Source of the DNA: Rhodospirillales bacterium
GTDB lineage: Bacteria; Pseudomonadota; Alphaproteobacteria; Rhodospirillales; Defluviicoccaceae
Direction: 5' to 3'
DNA length: 6,066 nucleotides
Assembly: GCA_030622775.1 (NCBI GenBank)
Contig: JAUXFS010000131.1
Coordinates: 1-6,066, forward strand
The notes below the pieces were generated by a model. That model did no database searches, was not told the origin of the DNA, and saw only the letters and a list, made by a program, of their open reading frames with translations. Of the stretch, positions 1 to 5,518 are shown piece after piece (the first letter of the stretch is position 1; every line of letters starts with the position of its first letter). A program made the translations under genes and the position numbers.

Positions 1-1
1 A

Positions 2-256
2 ACCCTTCCCGAGGGCTTTCAGCGGGCGGAGTACCTGCTCGAGCACGGCATGATCGACATGGTCGTGCCCCGCCACCAGCTCCGCGAGACCCTGATCCGC
101 ATCGTCGGCCTGCTGCGCAATCCGCTTCCGGCGGCCGACGTGGTACCGGTGATCCCGGAGATCCCGGAGATCCCGGACGAAACGGACGCGTCGCCCGACG
201 AAGCCGGGACCGCTCCCGAAGGATCGCCCCCGTCATTGGAGCGCGCTGCTGAGTAG
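2..256 (+). CDS. accD: Acetyl-CoA carboxylase carboxyltransferase subunit beta, C-terminal end (5' partial)
   Basis: Last 84 codons of the beta subunit of acetyl-CoA carboxyltransferase, which with AccA moves the carboxyl group from biotin-BCCP to acetyl-CoA to give malonyl-CoA, the first committed step of fatty-acid synthesis in the cytoplasm. The reading frame is open from the left edge, so the gene begins outside the window. The first residues, LPEGFQRAEYLLEHG followed by MIDMVV, match the conserved end of the AccD crotonase-like fold (E. coli AccD has a very similar LPEGFQRSEFL segment). After about residue 40 the protein becomes a proline- and acid-rich tail with an imperfect PEI repeat and no recognisable fold; such tails are common and variable in AccD. 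The stop codon TAG (254-256) overlaps the proposed start of folC, suggesting one transcript and coupled translation. The zinc-finger N-terminus and the active site are not visible here. Confidence 0.93.
   Translation, partial: TLPEGFQRAEYLLEHGMIDMVVPRHQLRETLIRIVGLLRNPLPAADVVPVIPEIPEIPDETDASPDEAGTAPEGSPPSLERAAE
152..178 (+). repeat. Three tandem 9-bp units in the accD tail
   Basis: The unit ATCCCGGAG occurs at 152-160 and 161-169, followed by a one-base variant ATCCCGGAC at 170-178. The repeat is in frame and encodes IPE-IPE-IPD in the disordered tail of AccD. It is probably a product of replication slippage; its length (a multiple of three) means copy-number changes would not break the frame. 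Confidence 0.8.
238..241 (+). promoter_or_regulatory. Ribosome binding site supporting a CTG start for folC
   Basis: GGAG inside the end of accD lies 7 bases upstream of CTG at 249 (and 4 bases upstream of CTG at 246). The next possible conventional start, TTG at 285, is preceded by a pyrimidine-rich stretch (264-280) without any purine-rich Shine-Dalgarno sequence. This site is therefore one of the two reasons for placing the folC start at 249. Confidence 0.5.
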
Positions 257-1532
257 CGACGCCGTTCTTTCCCGTCTCCAACGGTTGCATCCCAGGGTCA
301 TCGATCTTTCCCTGGGCAGGATCGAGCGGCTTCTCGCCCTCCTGGGCCGTCCACAGGACCAACTGCCGCCGGTCCTTCATGTTGCCGGGACCAACGGCAA
401 GGGCTCGGTGATCGCCTTTGTCCGGGGGATGCTGGAAGCTCAGGGGCTTCGCGTCCACGTTTTCACCTCGCCGCACCTGGTGCGCTTCAACGAGCGAATC
501 GTCGTCTCGGGAGGGGAAATCGACGATGCCGCGCTGATCGCGGTGCTCGAGGAATGCGAGGCGGTCAACGTCGGCGAACCGATCACCTTCTTCGAGATCA
601 CAACCGCCGCGGCTCTGCTCGCCTTCGCGCGTGAGCCGGCGGACCTGACCCTGCTCGAGACCGGGCTCGGGGGCCGCCTCGACGCCACCAACGTGGTGCG
701 GCGGCCGGCGTTGACCGCGATCACCCCGATCTCCATCGATCACCAGTCGTATCTCGGCGAGACGCTCGGCGAGATCGCCGGCGAGAAGGCCGGGATTCTG
801 AAACCCAGGGTCGCTTGCGTCGTGGCCGCGCAGAGGCCGGAAGCGGCCGCGGTGATTCGCGAACGGGCCGAGGCCGTCGGTGCGCCGCTGGTCCGGGAAG
901 GATCCGACTGGTCGTCGCGACCAACCGCCGAGGGGATGATCCTGGAAAACGGCAAGGACAGGTTGAGCCTGCCGCTACCGGGCCTGAGCGGCGCCCATCA
1001 GGTCGCCAACGCCGGGCTGGCGGTCGCCTGTGTCCGGCGCTTGCCGGGCGTCCACGTCGGCGCGGAGGCCGTTCGGCGGGGGCTGGAGAAGGTCGAATGG
1101 CCGGGAAGGCTGCAGCGGCTGGACGGCGGCCGGCTGAGGTCGATGCTGCCGGAAGACTGGGAGCTGTGGCTCGACGGTGGCCACAACCCCGCTGCCGGCG
1201 AGGCCCTGGCGGTTCAGCTTCGGGCCTGGCGGGACCGGCCGTTGTACATGGTTCTGGGGATGTTGCGGAGCAAGGACGCGGTGGGGTTCGTCACTCCCTT
1301 GGCGCCCTTCGTCGGACGGTTGATCACCATTGCCATTCCCCGCGAGGAGGGCAGCCTTAGCGCCGACGAGTTGATCGCGACCGCCGCGACCGCCGGGCTC
1401 GCCGCCGAGCCGGCGGCGGGACTGGAAGACGCCCTCGCCAGGTTGGCCGGCGAGGCATCCGGCCCCGCCCGCGTGCTCGTCTGCGGCTCGCTCTACCTGG
1501 CGGGTGTCGTGTTGAAGGAGAACGGCATGTGA
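249..1532 (+). CDS. folC: Bifunctional dihydrofolate synthase / folylpolyglutamate synthase
   Basis: Cytoplasmic Mur-ligase-family enzyme that joins glutamate to dihydropteroate and extends the glutamate tail of folates using ATP. Counting from CTG 249 (427 residues, normal for the family): P-loop GTNGKGS at 47-53, TSPHL at 73-77, FNERI at 80-84, FFEITT at 114-119, ETGLGGRLDATN at about 137-148, DH at 164-165, EKAGI at 179-183, HQVANA starting at 250, and the C-terminal-domain motif DGGHNP at 309-314. The start is uncertain. The first conventional codon is TTG 285, but the 12 codons before it read LSSDAVLSRLQR and continue into LHPRVIDLSL, which looks like the usual FolC N-terminus in alphaproteobacteria. 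The frame is open back to 153 with no ATG, GTG or TTG before 285, and CTG 249 has GGAG 7 bases upstream. I therefore place the start at 249, overlapping the accD stop by 8 bases; 285 (415 aa) is the conservative alternative. No terminator with a T-run follows on this strand. Confidence 0.93.
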   Translation: MSSDAVLSRLQRLHPRVIDLSLGRIERLLALLGRPQDQLPPVLHVAGTNGKGSVIAFVRGMLEAQGLRVHVFTSPHLVRFNERIVVSGGEIDDAALIAVLEECEAVNVGEPITFFEITTAAALLAFAREPADLTLLETGLGGRLDATNVVRRPALTAITPISIDHQSYLGETLGEIAGEKAGILKPRVACVVAAQRPEAAAVIRERAEAVGAPLVREGSDWSSRPTAEGMILENGKDRLSLPLPGLSGAHQVANAGLAVACVRRLPGVHVGAEAVRRGLEKVEWPGRLQRLDGGRLRSMLPEDWELWLDGGHNPAAGEALAVQLRAWRDRPLYMVLGMLRSKDAVGFVTPLAPFVGRLITIAIPREEGSLSADELIATAATAGLAAEPAAGLEDALARLAGEASGPARVLVCGSLYLAGVVLKENGM

Positions 1533-1551
1533 CCGCCTCGGCGGGCCTGGC

Positions 1552-1580
1552 AAAAGGAAAACCCCGCCTTTCGGCGGGGT
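1552..1580 (-). terminator. Rho-independent terminator of trxA
   Basis: A perfect inverted repeat, CCCCGCC at 1562-1568 and GGCGGGG at 1573-1579 (8 bp if A1561-T1580 is included), closes a 4-base loop that reads GAAA, a GNRA tetraloop, on the minus strand. On the minus strand it is followed by TTTTCCTTTT (complement of 1552-1561), the U-rich tract expected of an intrinsic terminator, and it begins 34 bases past the trxA stop. On the plus strand the hairpin is followed by TCGGGTCAAC with no T-run, so it is oriented for trxA rather than folC. Confidence 0.88.
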
Positions 1581-1613
1581 CGGGTCAACGGGTGCGCGTG
1601 GCGGCGCGCCGGT

Positions 1614-1931
1614 TCACAAGACGGAATCGAGCCACTCGGACAACTTGCCCTTGGGCAGGGCGCCGATCTTGGTCGCCGCGACCTGTCCGTCCTTGAACAG
1701 CATCAGGGTGGGAATTCCGCGCACCCCGTACTTGGAGGGCGTCATCGGGTTTTCGTCGATATTGAGCTTGGCGATGGTGACCTTGTCGCTCATTTCCTCG
1801 GCCAACGCTTCGAGCGCCGGCGCGATCTGTTTGCAAGGTCCGCACCATTCCGCCCAGAAATCGACGAGTACCGGCGTTTCGGCCTTGAGAACATCGGCGT
1901 TGAAAGAATCGTCCGTGACGTGTTTCGGCAT
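1614..1931 (-). CDS. trxA: Thioredoxin 1
   Basis: A complete 105-residue classical thioredoxin, the usual length for this family. It reduces protein disulfides in the cytoplasm (for example in ribonucleotide reductase, PAPS reductase and methionine sulfoxide reductases) and is itself reduced by thioredoxin reductase. The active site WCGPC is at residues 29-33, the buried aspartate equivalent to E. coli Asp26 is D24 in VDFWA, and the cis-proline is P74 in GIPTLMLF. There is no signal peptide or membrane segment, so it is cytoplasmic. The ATG at 1931 is preceded by AGGA with an 8-base spacer. The gene lies 89 bases downstream of addA on the same strand and ends at its own terminator. The addA-trxA neighbourhood is common in alphaproteobacteria; it is more likely conserved gene order than a dedicated functional link. 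Both catalytic cysteines and the fold-defining residues are intact. Confidence 0.97.
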   Translation of the reverse strand: MPKHVTDDSFNADVLKAETPVLVDFWAEWCGPCKQIAPALEALAEEMSDKVTIAKLNIDENPMTPSKYGVRGIPTLMLFKDGQVAATKIGALPKGKLSEWLDSVL

Positions 1932-1939
1932 TTTGTAAA

Positions 1940-1943
1940 TCCT
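1940..1943 (-). promoter_or_regulatory. Ribosome binding site of trxA
   Basis: AGGA on the minus strand, 8 bases upstream of the trxA ATG at 1931. Together with the full-length thioredoxin N-terminus (MPKHVTDDSF) it fixes the start codon. Confidence 0.7.
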
Positions 1944-1995
1944 GTCAGCGAGTTAACGAAACCGGCTGGTGAAACTTCCCCGTCGCACTCGGGTC

Positions 1996-2024
1996 AATCT
2001 ATGGAGCGTTCGGGGCTTGGTCAA
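1996..2024 (-). promoter_or_regulatory. Probable sigma70-type promoter of trxA
   Basis: On the minus strand, TTGACC (complement of 2019-2024) and TAGATT (complement of 1996-2001) are separated by exactly 17 bases, close to the -35 TTGACA and -10 TATAAT consensus with ideal spacing. Transcription would start near 1989-1990, giving an untranslated leader of roughly 58 bases before the trxA ATG. The TGA in the -35 box is the stop codon of addA (2021-2023), so the promoter begins in the last codons of that gene. A second TTGACC (complement of 1992-1997) has no convincing -10 partner. Confidence 0.6.
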
Positions 2025-5000
2025 GGCGTGTGCCGATCAAGAAGTTCTCCATCGAGCGTCATCAGCCGCGGTCCGTCGGTCCACAACAGGACGCAGCGAA
2101 CCGGTCGATCGGTGTAAATCAGTGCCAGCGCGGCGCGATAGGCGGCCATCTGCTTGAGGTACAGGACCGGGACGTCGGCCGGGTCGCGGGGCGGCGGTCG
2201 GTGGGTCTTGTAGTCGAGAATCGTGACCCGCTCGGGCGTCACCAGAAGGCGGTCGACCTGCGCCGAGATCACCCGGCCGTTGACCTCGCCGGTCACCGGA
2301 ACCTCGGCCCGGCTGCCGGGTCCGAACAGCGCCGCGTAGTCCGGGTGCTCGAGAACCGCCACCACTTCCGCGGCGATCTCGACCCGGGCTTCGTCGCTCA
2401 GGCGGTGAACCGGCCGCGAAAGCCATGCGCGGGCGGCTTCGGCGCGTCCGGAGGGGGGCACGTCGGGCAGGCTCTGAAGAAGCCGATGGATGATCAGGCC
2501 GCGTTTGAAGCGGGCGCCGTCGTCGGGGCCGAACGGGGAACGCACCGGCGGTTCGTCGTCCTCAGGCCGCGACGGCGCCAGGGGCCTGGCCGGCTTCCGC
2601 TCCGGCGGCGGCGGCTCGATCGCCCACGACGGCAGTGGCGGTGGCTCGGGCGCGGTGACGACGGAAGGCCGTTCGGTCGGCGCCTCCTGCGGGCAGGTGA
2701 GGCGCAGGACGCGCGACTCGTCGGTCACCCTTGCTTCGGCCAGGAACGGATCGTCGATCTCCTCGAGGCCGATATCCGGGCCGGCGGCGAGGAGGCCGTT
2801 GCGGACGAGGTTGTACCAGCAGTCCTCCGGCTCCCTCTGGAGTCCACGCCACCCGCAGACGATCAGTCGATCCTTGGCGCGGGTCATCGCCACGTACAGC
2901 AATCTCCGGTACTCCTGACGCTGCTTCGTTGCGATTCGTTGCCGTTCCGCCTCGGCGACCGCCTCGCAGGCGTTCCGGCTGGGCGGCCACAACAACACCG
3001 AGCCGCCATCACCATCACCGTCACCGTCGCCGTGGCGTTCGGGCCACAGCAGCCGGGATCCCTGTTTCGGCACCAGAAGGGTGTCGGGCAGGAACACGAT
3101 CGGCGCCTGCAGTCCCTTGGCCCCGTGTACCGTCATCACCCGGACCGCGTCCCGTTCGGACTGTTCCAGGTCTCGCTTGATCTCAACCGTGCTCGCTTCC
3201 AGCCAGTGCAGGAAACCCTCCAGCGACGCCGCGTGGTTCCGCTCGAAATCCTGCGCCAGGTCGAGGAACACGGCGATCGGGTCCTCGGCCTCGCGCCCGA
3301 GGCGGGCGAGCAGCATGCGGCGTCCGCCGAGCGGGCCGAGCAGCCGGGCATAGAACTCGAACGGCGGCATCGTGTCGGCGGCGCCGAGAAGCGCCGACAA
3401 ACGCCGGTATGCCGCGGCAAAGGCGCCCCCTTCGGCCGCCCCGGCGCGGAGTGAGCGCCACAGGGTCAGGGTTTTGTCGCGGCCGTGGGCGAGGCGAAAC
3501 AGCTGCTCGTCGTCGAAACCGATCAGCGGCCCCTTGAGCACCGTCGCCAGGGTCAGGTCGTCGGTGGGAAGCAGGACGAACCGGCCGACGGCCACCAGGT
3601 CCATCACCGCCATCTGTTCGGTCAGCACCATTCTGTCGACGCCGGCGACGGCGACGCCGAGCAGTTTCAGCGCCCGCACCAGTTCCTCGACGAACAGGGT
3701 GCGGCGGCGCACCAGAACCATGATGTCTCCTGGCCTGATCGCGCGTCCCGTCGATTCCACCAGTTCGGACCCGGCGGTCATTGCCTTGATGCGCCGGGCG
3801 ATCAGGAGGGCGAGGCGCGCCTGCGGCGAATCGCCCGGGATCCGCTCGACCGGCGGTTTCCACGGCGGCGGCGCATCGGTGGCCTGGGGGTTCACCGGCG
3901 GCCATATCTCCACCGACCCGCCGTCCCGCTGGCGGAAGGCCTGATGCACGATGACGTCGCCGTCGAGGGCGACCCCGTCGGCGGCGCCGTCGGCGGCGAA
4001 TACGGCATCCACAGCGGCGAGCACCGCGCGGGTCGAGCGGAAGGAAATCTTCATCGGGATGAGCCGCCAGATCCGGCCGGCCCCGGCGATCCTGCTTCGA
4101 AACCATTCGTTGTTGGCGAGGAACTGATCCGGATCGGCTCCCTGGAAGCTGAAGATGGACTGTTTGACGTCGCCGACGGCGAACATGGTGCGGTCGACCT
4201 CCCTGGCGCCCTCTCCCGCGAAGAACTCGGCGGTCAGCGCGCGGACGATCTGCCATTGCTCGGGACTGGTGTCCTGGGCCTCGTCGATCAGCACGTGGTC
4301 GATGCCGCCGTCGAGCTTGTGCAGCACCCACGACGGGTTGCCTTCCTCCTCCAGCAGCCGCACGGCATGGAAGATCAGGTCGTCGTAGTCGAGCAGCGAG
4401 CGGGCGCGCTTGAGCCGCTGATAGGCCTCCAGCAGGGCATGACCGATCACCAGGAACGCGGCTGTGGCGCGGGCGGTCGTGACAGCCCGGCGTTTCATCA
4501 TCGCGGCAAGCAGACGTTCGCCCTCGGTTCGCAGGATCTGGAGCGCGCCCGGCACCGTTGCCGCCGCCTTTTTGGTGATAAGGTATTTATTGTTACGTAC
4601 GGTCGGCGGCTTGCCGCTGGTCAAGAAAACGACGGTGTAACCGTCGAACGCCTCAGCCCGGTCTTGGGGCGCGGCTTCCAGCCAGTTGGCGATGGCAATA
4701 GCCCTGCTGGCGTCCGGATCTGAGCCCTTTTCCAGGGCGGAGACCGCGCGGCGGAGGCCCGCGGAGTCGAACGACCGGTCTTCGCAGGCTTCGGAAATAG
4801 TGGTTTCCAGCGTCTCGCCCTCGCCGAGGCCGAGAAGATCGCGTATCGCGGCGACGACTGCCTCCACCGAGCCGTGGTGGTCGATGCAGCGGGAAAGCCG
4901 GCCGCGCTCGGCGGCCAACGCTACCATCAGATCTCCGAACGTGGTCTCGTGGACGTGGGTGACGATCTCGTCAAGCGCTTGCCTCAGTTTGCCTCCTTCG

Positions 5001-5518
5001 CGCTGTGCCGTGCGCAAGACCTCCTCGCGGGCCGCCGCCATCATTTCCTCGGCGTCGCGTTCGTCGAGCACCGAGAAGTGCGGCGCGACGCCGGCCTCGA
5101 GCGGGAAGCGGCCGAGCAGCGACTGGCAGAAGGCGTGAATGGTCTGGATGTTCATCCCGCCGGGGGTGTCGAGGACGCGGGCGAAAAGCTGCCGGGCGCG
5201 CACCCGCCGTCGCTCGTCCGGCGTTCGCCCGAGCAGATCGAACAAATCCCTTTCGAGGTCTCCATCGGAGGCCGCGGCCCATTTGCCGAGCTCCTTGGCG
5301 ATCCGATCATTCATTTCCGCCGCCGCGGCCTTGGTGAAGGTCAGGCAGAGGATTTTCTGCGGCGGCGTGCCGGCGAGCATCAGGCTCAGCACCCGGTCGG
5401 TCAGCACCTTGGTCTTGCCGGTGCCGGCGGACGCCGCAACCCACACCGAGGCACCGGGATCGGCGGCGCCGCGCTGGCTGGCTCTCGGATCCGGGGTCGG
5501 GACGGAGGCTTCGGTCAT
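2021..5518 (-). CDS. addA: Double-strand break repair helicase-nuclease AddA, alphaproteobacterial type
   Basis: Large subunit of the AddAB complex, a UvrD/Rep-type (SF1A) 3'-5' helicase fused to a RecB-family nuclease that processes DNA double-strand ends for RecA-dependent repair. In the 1165-residue protein: Q15 in the Q-motif region, Walker A ASAGTGKT at 29-36, motif Ia LTFTKAAAAEM at 59-69, Walker B DEAQD at 412-416, motif III GDVKQS from 449, motif IV SFRST, motif V TVHGAKGL around H798, motif VI YVAMTRAKDR around 876-883. A proline-rich linker (956-998) leads to the nuclease: H1011 in IIHRLLQSLP, D1089 in QVDRLL, DYK at 1102-1104, QMAAYRAAL from Q1123. All catalytic residues seem present. 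ATG 5518 was chosen because it overlaps the addB stop (ATGA) and has AAAGGG 6 bases upstream; an in-frame GTG at 5545 would add 9 residues but has a purine run touching it with no spacer. A short GD repeat lies at 830-839. Confidence 0.96.
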   Translation of the reverse strand: MTEASVPTPDPRASQRGAADPGASVWVAASAGTGKTKVLTDRVLSLMLAGTPPQKILCLTFTKAAAAEMNDRIAKELGKWAAASDGDLERDLFDLLGRTPDERRRVRARQLFARVLDTPGGMNIQTIHAFCQSLLGRFPLEAGVAPHFSVLDERDAEEMMAAAREEVLRTAQREGGKLRQALDEIVTHVHETTFGDLMVALAAERGRLSRCIDHHGSVEAVVAAIRDLLGLGEGETLETTISEACEDRSFDSAGLRRAVSALEKGSDPDASRAIAIANWLEAAPQDRAEAFDGYTVVFLTSGKPPTVRNNKYLITKKAAATVPGALQILRTEGERLLAAMMKRRAVTTARATAAFLVIGHALLEAYQRLKRARSLLDYDDLIFHAVRLLEEEGNPSWVLHKLDGGIDHVLIDEAQDTSPEQWQIVRALTAEFFAGEGAREVDRTMFAVGDVKQSIFSFQGADPDQFLANNEWFRSRIAGAGRIWRLIPMKISFRSTRAVLAAVDAVFAADGAADGVALDGDVIVHQAFRQRDGGSVEIWPPVNPQATDAPPPWKPPVERIPGDSPQARLALLIARRIKAMTAGSELVESTGRAIRPGDIMVLVRRRTLFVEELVRALKLLGVAVAGVDRMVLTEQMAVMDLVAVGRFVLLPTDDLTLATVLKGPLIGFDDEQLFRLAHGRDKTLTLWRSLRAGAAEGGAFAAAYRRLSALLGAADTMPPFEFYARLLGPLGGRRMLLARLGREAEDPIAVFLDLAQDFERNHAASLEGFLHWLEASTVEIKRDLEQSERDAVRVMTVHGAKGLQAPIVFLPDTLLVPKQGSRLLWPERHGDGDGDGDGGSVLLWPPSRNACEAVAEAERQRIATKQRQEYRRLLYVAMTRAKDRLIVCGWRGLQREPEDCWYNLVRNGLLAAGPDIGLEEIDDPFLAEARVTDESRVLRLTCPQEAPTERPSVVTAPEPPPLPSWAIEPPPPERKPARPLAPSRPEDDEPPVRSPFGPDDGARFKRGLIIHRLLQSLPDVPPSGRAEAARAWLSRPVHRLSDEARVEIAAEVVAVLEHPDYAALFGPGSRAEVPVTGEVNGRVISAQVDRLLVTPERVTILDYKTHRPPPRDPADVPVLYLKQMAAYRAALALIYTDRPVRCVLLWTDGPRLMTLDGELLDRHTP
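3006..3035 (-). repeat. Degenerate hexanucleotide tandem repeat within addA
   Basis: Five consecutive hexamers on the plus strand read CCATCA, CCATCA, CCGTCA, CCGTCG, CCGTGG. On the coding (minus) strand they specify alternating Gly-Asp, residues 830-838 of AddA, followed by a further Gly. The stretch lies between helicase motifs V and VI, where family members usually have a variable loop. Gain or loss of hexamers would keep the frame. Confidence 0.8.

Noticed and set aside
815..1360. 181-codon plus-strand open frame inside folC
   Set aside because: It is a +1 shadow of folC, very Arg/Gly-rich; the folC frame carries all the conserved motifs.
1533..1544. Small inverted repeat CCGCC-TC-GGCGG just after folC as a folC terminator
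   Set aside because: The stem is only 4 to 5 bp and no T-run follows; it is not convincing as an intrinsic terminator.
975..1553. 192-codon minus-strand open frame antisense to folC
   Set aside because: Same register effect opposite a GC-rich gene; the folC motifs on the other strand are continuous and intact through this whole interval.
1529..1696. 55-codon frame beginning with GTG at the folC stop
   Set aside because: It crosses the trxA terminator and runs antisense to trxA, and has no family resemblance; kept only as a possible relic start.
1614..2024. A dedicated redox-controlled DNA repair system formed by trxA and addAB
   Set aside because: The neighbourhood is a common alphaproteobacterial arrangement, the thioredoxin is an ordinary housekeeping type, and trxA has its own promoter and terminator. 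Nothing in the sequence shows a functional link.
3000..3036. CRISPR or regulatory repeat at the hexanucleotide tract
   Set aside because: The units are contiguous 6-mers with no spacers and are fully explained as Gly-Asp codons in addA.
2030..4723. Long plus-strand open frames antisense to addA (474 codons at 2030-3454 and 412 codons at 3485-4723)
   Set aside because: They lie exactly in codon register with addA. In that register a stop arises only where addA uses TTA, CTA or TCA, codons that are rare in GC-rich genomes, so long empty frames are expected. The frame break at 3452-3454 is simply a TCA serine codon of addA. Their translations are rich in Arg, Gly, His and Gln and resemble no family I know.
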